Below, one piece after another: positions 22,701 through 34,700 of a DNA stretch of 64,000 nucleotides (position 1 is its first letter; each line of letters starts with the position of its first letter). The notes beneath the pieces are model-generated. The model searched no databases and was not told the origin of the DNA. It saw nothing but the letters and a program-made list of their open reading frames with translations. The stretch is from positions 292,198-356,197 of the forward strand of contig SJOL01008500.1 of the NCBI GenBank assembly GCA_004794785.1, read 5' to 3'. A program made the translations under genes and the position numbers. The stretch comes from Opisthorchis felineus (taxonomy: Eukaryota; Platyhelminthes; Trematoda; Opisthorchiida; Opisthorchiidae).

Positions 22701-25700
22701 AAGGGCTGTTTAAAAGCATCCAGGTACAACTAAAAATGGCTTACGAAAAGCATGTGATGTAACTCTTATTAGTCACCACCTCGGTGAGAAAATCCTCTGT
22801 GCAGTGACCTCCCGATATCCCCCGAGAGTTTATCATCCAGGAGGAATATTAGGTGAAAAACGGGACCGGATTATACCGTTCACATATGCTGGAGATTATT
22901 TATGCAAAAGTGCACTTTTGAACGTTCCATTCTACTCAGTATAGTACGTTCCACTTAAAAAACAGCCCCAGGAATTTTCGAAGGTGTTTAACTTTGGAAG
23001 GATAACCAATTCCAACATATCGTACTTGATCTGCACTGCAACAATGAAATTTTATTTGTGCCTCAGTGTTTCTCATCGCTGTCTTGAAGTTCTCCAATTT
23101 TTCTGGAGTGAATGCACCAGATGCCCTTACTTATCCGTGACTAAACATGTCAGCGCAACACAGTGAACCTGAATTATAATTCACGTTCACATCACCCTCT
23201 TTTGAACAGTCCTCCTCCTGTCTTGACGCAATTGTTCTCATGAGTCCATACCAAAGGGATGGGGAAATGCTGAACTCGAGTTTTGCTCTTATTAAGGCTC
23301 ATCAGCATATCCTTGGTCGTACTGGGGTTTGATCTCCCGACATCTGACCTGAAAGGCGGATGTGTTACAACTGCTCCACCAGCGCACGCTGGACACACCA
23401 GAATTATCATATCTAAACAGGTGAAAGGGTTCGCACTTGAGTGATCTGATTGGTTTGCCCAACGCGTAGAAGGACAACCCAGTAACTGTCCTGGTTTCTT
23501 CGATTGGTTGCCCCGCCTGTCAGGACTTCCAAGTCAGGTAGCACCACGGGCTCTTGAAACCTATTGATTTATAGTTGCTTGCCCCTCCTCTGAGTTATCA
23601 CGAACTGGTGCATTTTACATCTAGCTGACACTATATTATATATATAATTGTCCGGAGGCTAGCCGCCCCTAATAACCGAACAGCACGTTAGTGGGACGAA
23701 TGTGTCACCTGCGGGCTACGGACCAAACGAAGGCACGCCCTGATCGGTCAGAATGCCAGGCAATATGGAGCGAGCATCTTTAGTTCGACGCTTCTCTCCC
23801 CCTCACGGAGATTCTAGCACGACCTTGTGGAACATTCTGTGATTACCCTATAAATACAGTTGTAATACCTTTCCTTTGTCTTCATAAAGGGCTGTCTGAA
23901 GCTATCGTGCCTTTTGATATACCACAGTAAGCGGAACAGGAAGCCAAGGACCGACATAGAGTTGCACGACCGTTCAGCAAGTCACAACAATAATACATCG
24001 GAATCAGCGATGACTGTCGAATATTCGTTTGTCCATCCCATCCAACTCTGCTGCCATATTACAAGCAATAGGCATACTGATTTTGGGATGTTCCAACAAA
24101 TGCTGTTATGGGCACATCGCATGTTAAATTAACGACCAAGCCATTTCGTGTCCTGTAACACAAACTGGAAAGTCTTTGTGTGGAGCAACTAGCATTAATA
24201 AAAAGGCGAATCTTCGCCGATTAATGGATGGGTAATTTTGTCAACCTACCTTGTTCACGGTAGGTTGCACAACCCTCCGGCCTATATACGACACAACAAT
24301 GTTCACTTACGATTAAGATTATCCAAGACTTACTTCGTATTGGCTCACGAAAATGAGTTGGATCTGTGTTGATCAGTTGCTGCACCAGCTCTGTTTTCCC
24401 AACTCCTGGAGGGCCTGGAACGGGGAAAATTGTTATGTAGAGTCATTAGGACTGACGGAAACTACTGCCTCTATGAGGACCAGTTTTATAACAGAGAAGA
24501 GAAATGAGTCTTCTATCAAGTACCCATCGACATTTTGCCGAGATTAACACACTGATTTGAGGAATCGTCCTTGCTGGAATGTAGCTCCCACAGGGCAAGG
24601 CAACTCAAAGTAGCGCGCTTGGGAGACAGACACAGGAGAGGGTTGTCACCGGTGTGAGTGAGATTGTTGAGGGAATGTAAGTGCTTGACACATAGGCGTG
24701 AAATGTATGCACATCAGTTTTGTTGTCAATAATTTTCTCCACAAAAAATAACATCATGAAGATATAACCGATTATTAAAGTGAGAGCGTTTAAATTCCCC
24801 TAAAAGGATATACTTAAATTCAGCGGTTTACAAAAAAAGGTGTTCATAGCACTGAGAAAACTTTAGTAAGGCACTCATGAAGATACCATGTTTGAATTCT
24901 TGATTTCATCACTAACTGGCAAGCTAGGATATTGAAGAATGTTTTCAGCCTCAAAGCGTCTCTCGAAAAGCAGTTCGTCGGATTGAAGATGTACGTGGAA
25001 TACCCTCACTTTTGTAACAGTCAAACATACTACCAGTGAAACGGTGTATATTACTGATGAAGCATGCGATTGGCCTATGGTCTGGTGTCCAAGCTCCGCC
25101 CCCGCATATGATGGTAGGTGAAGGTTATCTCGGAAATTTTGGAACCGCTTTGGATTATGAACTGCACGGTTTCGGATTTTTGCCGGCTTTTCCGGCAGTG
25201 GGCTAATCTCTCCTTGACCCACGTTATTCCCGAGCGAGCTGTGTCTTTGCTTCATTTATCTGCAGACCAGCTTCCCGAACATGCTTCAATACGGCTTTCC
25301 GGTGAACGGCGAGTTCTGGTTCCGAATCGCTATATACGACTATATCGTACCAGTACACAGTGACATTCTGTAGTCCGTTCGTTAAACGAACCATCAAGCG
25401 CCGGAAGGTGAAGTCGGTAGCCTTCAAACTTGACTGAAACATAGTTTTTCATCAGCTTGACCCGTCTTAAGTCCATCACGGATTCTGCTCACGGAATCTG
25501 CACCCAAAATTGTCTGCTTTATGTCTGGGCTGATCGGGAACTCGCGCTGCACGGAACTGTCGCCTAGGTGCATTGCGTGCATTCATAAAGTATCATTTTC
25601 AGTCGGTATCCATCCACTGCCCCAAGGCTAGCATGCACGGTTTGTATTCAGCTTCGTTCCCTCTGCCTCAGCGACACCCTGCCCCTTTGTCGGTTAAGCA

Positions 25701-28700
25701 CAGCTTCCTCTTCCCGTCTATCTCAATAATGGCCTGTATTTTAGCCTGTGTAACAGCACTGATCGCAACCCACCCGGGAAAAGAAGAGTAAACCAAACCG
25801 TTATTATTGACAGATAGCCGGGTACGGCGACATTGATTCTTTCAGTGGCCAGACAGCCTACAGTTGTAGCATCGGCTCGTTCGAACCTGCCCAAGCGATT
25901 CTGTAATTATGGCGGCAAGTTGTTCGGTTAGTCGGTCCGCTTTGGTCCGCAGGTCCTGCTCAGGTGAATCATCCGTTTCTCCTGCGACTGCAACATGGCC
26001 AGTTGCGCCTCAGCCAATTCCCGCGCCAGAGGCACCAGCTCCTCCACGCTCAACTGGCCGGTTGCTCTCGCCAACCGCAACTAGGCACCAAGCGCCGGCT
26101 GCCAAGCTTTTCAGACAGCAACTGCTGATGCAACAATCCTTCCAGTCCAGGCAAGGCACCATCCAGCCACTGCCGCAGACTGGCGAAGAGCACCGTCGGG
26201 TCGCATCCCGGTCCCATCCTGACCTCACTGAACCGTCTCATGGTTTCATTCTCACGCGTCCTTTTGAACTTTCATTGAGTGTCGAACAATAATAAACGAA
26301 CACTGCAAAGCGGCTCCATAATTTTCTTAATAACCTTCACCTTCCGTCAGATGTGGGGGCGGAGCTTGGACATCAGACCATATACTACTCGCGTGCCGCA
26401 TCAGTAGTATACGATGTCATGCTAGTATATTACAACCCATAGGTTCACAGATGGAATCAATATTTTGTTTGGCCATTTTCTGTTAAACTGTTTTCGATAT
26501 AGATACCAAAGTGGGTTTGAATTTATTAATACTGTGACCAGTATTTACTGCATTTCGCCAATTTCCAAACGGAAAATCATTGAAAACTGCAAAATTTTGA
26601 ACGTCATCCAAGGTAAGTGGAGAACCTGTTCAAAGGTGTTTCTGTAGTCTAACTGAGGTAAAAATGAGTAAGTGATTGGGCCTTTGTTGTTACCAGCCTC
26701 TGTAGCTCACACACACACACACTCACACACACCCACAGTATAAGAAACGTGTATGCACAAACTATCCAGCCTGAAAGAGTTGTCAGGTTACAAATAAGAC
26801 TAAAGGTACCGCAGTTGCTCATCTTAAAGAGCTCAACCATTCTCTTAGAATAGTCCAGGTATCATGATGAACGGTAAGGCGTTGAAGTTCAGCTTTTGAA
26901 TGCAGCTGATACCAAGGTGGTTGTTGATTTATCACAGATCTGCTACTCTCAACACAGAAACACCGATCAGTCTTTAGGTTGTCAGATCCCAAGTATTACA
27001 GTCATTTGTACCTACCCGAAGGTAACTGCACCGCACAGACGATTCATTCTATTCCCCTCACCGACCTATGGAGGTGGAGGCTGCATAATCTGGTTCACCG
27101 GATGTGGAGATAACCAGCATGATAACCAGTGGAGTCATCTTCAGGTTGCATGATCGAGTTTTGTTGCGCTCAGTCAACTAGGTGGCTTTTCTAAAACACC
27201 TACGTCAGTAGGACTCGCATGAATCATGGTAGGTTGTCCTAGATACAAACCTAATAACGGGAATTGTACAAAAACCTTGGTCTAACAATAGGTGGACTGA
27301 AGCATGTTGGTCTTGTCATTACTTTTCAGGTATATACCAGTTACTCAAAAAGAAAACTACCAATAATGCTTTAGGAGATTTCTTAGGTGTCAATCCTCAA
27401 GTTGGAAGTCACATTCATTGCTTAGAATGCACTGCTAAGCATGATGCAAGTTAACTGCACTGCTGATCGACTATACGTGGTCCACGGTCAGTGGAGAGAG
27501 TGGTGCGGATTCCCATGAGAAACGCAGTGGTGATGATTCCACGTAAGGGTAAGCAGTCTTTCTTTGGTCGTTTGAATTTTACAAAAACGAGTTTATTTCA
27601 ACTGTAGCTGTTTCAACTGAAGTGGACTTTCATGATCTCTTGTTTACCTCAGATATGAATAGTTGTCACGGATATAAGTTGGATTATTGGAGAAAAATAA
27701 TTCCCTGCAACCTGTTCGTTGAGAATGCTCGAAAATGGATAGAACTATGGGACACCCCCAATAGTTGAATGACTTACATAACATTAGGAACATTTAGCAT
27801 TCAGACGACAAGCATTTCAAATGACAACATTATTTGTAATGTTGATGCACACTGTTCGGCAGTTCACTACCGGTTTTTCCCTTTTTGATGCACACGAAGT
27901 AAACGAGTTTCCACCAATCCATTTTCCTGTTAGAACACTAAATCGTACGTAAGTGAAGTTATAAACTTATTTGCAAATAAAGTTTAAGTTAACCGTTAAC
28001 TCCACGTGAATGTCTTCTCTATGATATTCTTCAACCGAATGTGATGCGAAGAGTCCCCCTTATATTTACTGGATAATGTTCAACTGGAACACCAGGTGTT
28101 TCTTGTGTAGTGTATTTGGCTGAAGAATATCATAAACAAGAGATTAAGCTGGCGATCAACTGATCTCCATCAACTTTATTTATGACTGAATGCATAACTC
28201 GACCGAGATCTTAGTTTGCTGCCAAGCATTTGCGAATATCGAGGAGCCAAAAATACACGGCTATATCTCTTACCGACTAGTACGATTGGCCTATAGAAGC
28301 CTTCTTCAGGAAAATAGCGTTCAACTTCTTCGTAGAATACTGGTTCTGGAAAACATTTGAAACGAGATGATCAGTGCCTGATTCTGGATGCCTGGAAACT
28401 TTTACAAGGAAAAATTACCAATAGATTGGTTCGTTTTAATTTCAATTCCTACTTTGCTTGGCGCTGGATACATAAGACAGCGACTCATTTCCTAACCCAA
28501 AATCTCCTCTGAATATGTAAAACCTCGACAAGCCGGATTTTGTGGGTGATTTGATGAACACTCTTGGTTAAACTGCTTCAGTTTCTACTTGGCAATACGG
28601 TATTTGCAGTATTGCCAATACCAAGCGACGTCATAAAGGTAGCTGGCCAGCCTCAAGAGTTCACTTAGAAAAGACCACTTACCAAAAAAGTAATCTAGCA

Positions 28701-31700
28701 AACGCATTGACGCTCGGGTTTTCGCACATTGTCATTGATGCGAACTGGAGAATGTGGACTTTCGGATGCCTATCTGCCTTTTTTAGAGTTCATTAACAGT
28801 TCTTATCCCTTAGACTTGGCCAGATGTTCATATCGCATGCATGCATTGTTAGGTAACAAGCCTGGCGCCAAACAGAGTACGGTTGTACATTTAACCACTA
28901 CCTTGTCCGTAAAGTAAGTAAACTAGCCTAGTTTAAGTAAGTTGCTATTCAATATTTCATCAGCGTTCAAAGTCATTGGAAAAAGTTCACAGAGAAACTT
29001 ACCGTCACTGCTTCCTTCGTGCGTTAACCGATATCCACCCTTCCTTTAAAAAAATAAGACAACTGCATGTGTCAGAACTATTCATTGACCTGTGTACTCA
29101 TTGGGTTGTGTAGTCATAGCCATAGTGATTCCAAGGTCCCAAGACCTGACTAACTATAGTAACAAAAGGATGAGATAGGGAAGTGTTTCTAAACGAAGAT
29201 TCGGAAAATACGTATACTAGAAGTGTAGCGCTAACCAAGATGACGTGAAGTTACAACAAAGACTGATGAAAACTTTTACATTCAGGCTATACTGTTGGTA
29301 CCTAGATTACTGAACACTACTCAGAAGGATACTACGCGGTTTTAAAAAAAAGAAATTCGACATTTCTGTACCTTCTTGAGAGGGAAGGTACAGCACGACG
29401 ACTGACAGAATCACCTCAAGATTTTTCTGTCAGACTACGAGACAATGTACAGGTTGCTGCCTGCATTCATCAGGGATTCTGTTTCATAAAAACGTAGCCT
29501 CGTGTTTTAGCTCCCGAACAGATCTTGTGTCAGCGTCCACGTATCTGCAAGTGGATATAGTAACAAATTCATGTATGTCGTCTTGTTCGCCGGCTGTTCT
29601 ATTTCCTTACTTTGGGCAACTGGTACGCTGGACCACATTAGTCAACAGAATAATTCCGGATCATTTTAACTCATTTGAAGTTGGTCGGACAATACTACGT
29701 GTTCCTTTTATGAAATGAGGAATTGTCTTCTAGTGAGTTGTTTGTTTTCCATGGACATTTAGGAACACAAAAGCCAGGGATACCTACCACGCTTTGTGTG
29801 ACTTGCTAGGAATGAGGCCAGCGCGTCCTAGTTCCGGTTGGTTGGCATTACTCCCTAAAACGGAAGCTACCGGTCCGCCGGGGGCGAATTCCACCTGCAC
29901 ATACAGAGGCAAAAGCAATGAGACATGAAGAAATGTATACAACCGTCATAAAAAATGCACTGAAACAATCATCCCGCCTAATGTCTGCAGTATATTTTCG
30001 TTTGTAAATGCTCAAAGTCACATCAAAGGTCGGACTGATTCTGTGCTAAGTTATACCGCTAGACTTGAAAAGTACCTCAACAAAGACCTATAAACATCTG
30101 CATTCATATCATCATTTGAACAGTCCGCCTCCTATCCTGGCATGATCATTCTAGTTGCATGGGGAAACAGTGGACTCGAGTTTCACTCTTATGAAAGCTC
30201 ATCATCGGTGCATAGCCTTGGCTATGTTGGGATTAGAAACCCCGAAGCGAGCGTGTTACCACTGTTCTATCAGCGCACCCTGAACAAAACTGAATCATGT
30301 CGTCTGAATAGTAGAGCCCATTCGCACCTTGGACGACTTGAGTGTTTTGAAATTTTGAATAAGTAGTCAGCAAAGTCAGGCAAAGTAACACTTTCTACTC
30401 ATTAAAAACTGACCTTGATAGCCCTCCACCAGTTAGGATCGTCCGTTTTTATTAGTCGTAGAATCTCGCCTTTCAAGAAAGCAAGACCCGCTTCTGGATG
30501 AGGGATTAACGGGTCCGACAGTGGGCTATAGGAGAATAAGGTCCTCACGTGAACCTGAATAGAAATAAAGGATATGATGAATGGTCACGTGATGTTTTCA
30601 CGGCCAAGTGCCAAATCTGGTATGGTTGCCTGTACAGAAATGCCAGAAATAATACCCTTTGTTATAAGTATCTAAAACAGTTAATAACACCGCCAGTATC
30701 GTTCACTTTTGAAGGAGAGGAGCACACATAAAAAAGGCAAACAATGTTAGCGGACGGAAAGAGGGGAAACGTCAAGAGAGAGCACGCTAAATGCTACTGA
30801 AGATGCGGAAAGTGTTAGCACAATCAAGACTAGCGCATCGAGCACAAAGTGTCCGGTAAACCAATAGAAATAATACTGTTACTACGGATGCTACTAATAC
30901 TTAGTTGGTTTTTACGAATACGATCAAAAACATAAGGTCAGAAATGCAAGAGGGTCCACAAAGGGAAACATAGTCCAGTAAGATTGTATCGTCACAGGCA
31001 GTCGTGGTAGACCGATTCCGAAATACTAAATGGAGTTTCACATGAAAATCAGTAGTGAACGGCGCCTACTACTACTGCGAATACATCCACCAACAGCGCG
31101 GCTACCACTGCACTGTTTAAAGATCATAGAACCTGGGAACCATTGTTCAGACGCAAAAATCTCACTGTGCTTGCCGTGTACGACAAAGCAACACACAAAC
31201 AATTAGTTATTCTAACAAGTTATTTGAAATTTCACTTCTGCATTGACTGCATTTGTTTAGAGCTACAATTACCGGTCGACATTAAGGTATCAGCGGTCTG
31301 AATAATCAATCATATCTCAATAAAGGGTAAGATCGATAACCACCCCCGTAGTTTAATGTCACCACTTCGCGCCCAATCGAAAGATAGGATCAGTTCTGAA
31401 ATGTTTCAGATAACTTTATCTGGTAAAGACTAATATTTAGGGTGTAGATTCGGTCCTATACGTGAAGCCCGTCTACGCCGAAAAGCCGAGAAGCATTGTG
31501 CTTCACTCACAAGACCAAATCTACACCAAAATTTCCAAATCTCTTCAAACTACCAACAACCAGTATTTATTCCCTACCTGGTGCATTTCTTTTGAGGCAT
31601 AGATTATCTTATTCTCTACGAATGCTACTGAATGATTGTCTGGAAATCGCTAGGGCGTAATACAAGCTTGTGAATCGCTCAGTGGGATAGATTCGGCGCG

Positions 31701-34700
31701 TCCCATTAAACCGTGATGTACGGGCCACTTCCGTGCGTCAAACATGGACACACAGTTGTCGGAGACAACCTTCATTCCAGAACGGATTCTAAACCCATTT
31801 TCTCACAATGTTTTGACGAAATGAAACCACCATCCCCAGAGCTGCAACGCAGAATCGGCTGGTTTGTAACCAAGGCGTTCCTGCCACCATCACGATTCCT
31901 ATGATGCGGTAGCATATGAGCCTACTTCGTGCTCTCGTTCACCGTTTTTGGTGTAGACAATTTATTAAACAACCATTCACTCTTTTCTGTGTGCAACGAA
32001 CTGAGCTGCCAGGTTCGCGCCCTTGGCGTGTCGTTCATCATGTTGCCAAGGTCAACGGCAAAGACAGCGTCGGGTTTGTGACGAAGTCCTCTGTCCACTA
32101 CGAGAACAAAAAATCAGCGTAGAAGTGACACACTACTCACATGGCTGCTGAAAGCTCTTCGACAGTCCACGACCGATTTCACATTCTTGGGTTTCATCAG
32201 ATAGGCGCAGTCCCCGAGTTTAGGTCAACCTTATTTTCTGCTTGAACCTAAATTGTACGCAATTAGCGAACAACACTCATTCGCAAACTAAGTTGGTTTT
32301 GACGAGAGACTCATCTGAATCCAATTGAATCCCTCGTATCGGATGTTTTTTCTCGGTTGACTCTTCTGTTAAAACAAAATTAGTTTTGAAGTCAATGTAG
32401 TGCGCGAAACACGTACAATGGGGGCCTAAATGGAGCACAAGGTTGATGGAAACTCGAGGACTGCGCCTACCTGATGACCCCAAGAAGGGCGAAACCGTTC
32501 GTGGGCTGTCGAAGAGTTTTCAGCAACCTTATGATAGTGTCCCGTCAGTCATGTGTTGCTGTCACCGCACGACTTCTTCCCTGAAGATGAACAAAAAGGG
32601 CGACTTAGTTAAAAACTGCCCATGGTCCGAATGCAAGGAAAACAGGGTTGATATGCCACATCAAACAAACCACCGGGCTGATTCGGGTGGGATCTGAGAC
32701 ACAGAAACCATCACCACGCAGAGAGATATCCCATCTGCGGGAGAAAGTACTAATACAGAAAACTTAATGGCACCAGAAGAACCTGCAAGACGGGGCCTCT
32801 GGTTTCAAACCAGTAAGGACGGTGCTAGCCTGTTTAACTGTCTACAAATAACACTCGCTTTTGGGGTGAGTTGTAAAGCAATCAGTCAGAGCAAGTCCTA
32901 CATAACTCGGCAAAGTACGAGGAATAGTACAATCACCATACGAACCGGTTTCTTCTTGTGGTGATACTGTCCTCGCAGCCCCAAAGTAAGTTCAGACAAG
33001 GAACCTGTGCACAAGTGCGCATACGTGAGGAGAATAACGGTTGATCTCAATCTGAAAAAAGCCTTAAAACAAAGTTCGCATTTCCCATTGCACTCCATGC
33101 CACACTATTTAGCGACAGTGAGTTAAAAACACTGTTTTGACGCATTGCGTTCACTTGCCGTGTCGTACACCGCCGGTTTGTGTAAGCATACATACTAACA
33201 ATCCCAGCCATGGATAAGTGCATTCAGATATCTCTCACCACCTCTTGAGAGTGATTTGGCAGGTTTATCGTTTTCTGACATCTTGCTACGCTTACGGCCA
33301 CACACAGTTATCGAATACTTAAAGCGTTTTTCCGTATGCGTTGTTGTCAAAACAAAACAAATCCACGCAACCAAACAAAATCGTGGTTCGGAACCAAACT
33401 GAACCAAACAATGGAATATGGTCGTTGGCTTGGCCAATGACCATCTACGCTACCTGAGCTACCAACACTTTTCTCTATAGAAAAACAATGGAATATCTCT
33501 AGCGAACTAAGTTTCTGGTTGCAGCCTTCTTTGATGGATAAGCAGGCATATTCATGACCTACTGCTGTATGTGTGATGCAACCGAGATAGATAACTAACC
33601 GAATAATTGACTCACTAACGAAATTGGACTTTCTCAACCAGGTTTATGTAGCCGATAGACTGCGCTGAACCTGCGCTCTAACTTGTGGATGATAGATTAA
33701 TGTATTTAACATGATCTTATAATCTTTCACGAAAAGTTGTAATTATCTGTGTCAAATAACTTGGCATGTCTACCTCGCCATTCAAAACTACTGGCATCGC
33801 TCCTTCCTGTCTGATTCGGAAGATGCAGAAACGTATGATGAAAGCTTAATCAATGTAAATACCATCACCGTGATCAGCTTTATGATTGTATTCGTCTATA
33901 CAATCGTCACAGACAACGCTATCCTGAGTGGCTTAATATGGATAAAAACTCCGGAAGTCCAGGTTATGAACCGGATGCTTAAATTGTTCGCTGAATATGA
34001 GTAGCTTACCTGATTCTGGTCTGGTGTTCTTTGCGTCAATGTTGATGGTGTCAGAGTTAGCTTGACCTCACCGGTTGTTTTGAGCTACGGGATGGGGCAA
34101 ATCAAATACGGAAGTAATTAAAATCAGTAGGACCTATTTAGTAGTACTTTAGGTTTTTCATCGTAATGGTCGAAGTATTAGGGCTGAATTCCACCAGGAT
34201 CGTGCTGAACCAGCTTTGCTTGGATGTATCGTAAATTCAAGAAATGTATGGGAACTAGTGGATAGTCTTTCATTTGGCAGACCGTAATAGTACGATACGA
34301 ACTTGAGAAAAAATTCCCAAAAGGTTACCGACCACAGGCTCTTATACGATGCAGAACCATATATCGTATAGGTCAGTTGTACCAATAATGCAAGGGGTTC
34401 AATAATGTCGAATAGACAAACAAGCCAGTAGCACTGCGTGATTTGCAAAGAATACGACTGTTTGAGAGTCACCGAAACCACGTGGACTGTGGTTGTCTCC
34501 AGGCTATACGGTTAGGTTGGACGAACCATGGTGAACTGGTAGAGACAGAACGAAATCAGCTGATTTCAATTATGCGCCCGTAAGTATATACTTGTTACAA
34601 AAATTTGTTTCCCAGGAATTTATAACTTATCTGTAATAGAACCAGTAGTTGGAAGCTGTCATCATTCAGCAACTTTTGATCGCAGCTTTTGATGGTACGT

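Larger units (their letters stand above)
25030..26440 (-). mobile_element. Decayed Ty3/gypsy-type LTR retrotransposon remnant
   Basis: On the - strand, gag-like sequence comes first (about 26290-25909: [19 protein letters not shown]), then reverse-transcriptase-like sequence (25442-25224: [29 protein letters not shown]). The frame is then broken, and the next segment ([13 protein letters not shown]) lies in another frame. Of the catalytic YxDD motif only one Asp remains (YWYD). Stops interrupt gag. Protease, RNase H and integrase are not recognisable. Similar blocks of about 60-90 bases lie inverted at both ends. This is an inactive fossil in a MAGUK intron. Confidence 0.7.
24415..28273. other. 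MAGUK intron at the P-loop
   Basis: Apart from the gypsy remnant (25030-26440) and the CA repeat, nothing is recognised; 26740-28270 holds only short chance frames. Confidence 0.5.
30555..34009. other. MAGUK intron between PDZ and SH3 exons
   Basis: It holds the 31441 palindrome and a family A foldback (32120-32545). The stretches 30560-31440, 31570-32110 and 32700-34000 show no recognisable coding or repeat content. Confidence 0.5.

Noticed and set aside
25050..25070. CTGATGA in the left gypsy terminal block as a hammerhead core
   Set aside because: No stem II followed by GAAA is found after it.
25909..26292. 127-codon open frame on the + strand
   Set aside because: The opposite strand reads as gag-like sequence of the gypsy remnant; the + frame is Pro/Ser-rich antisense shadow.
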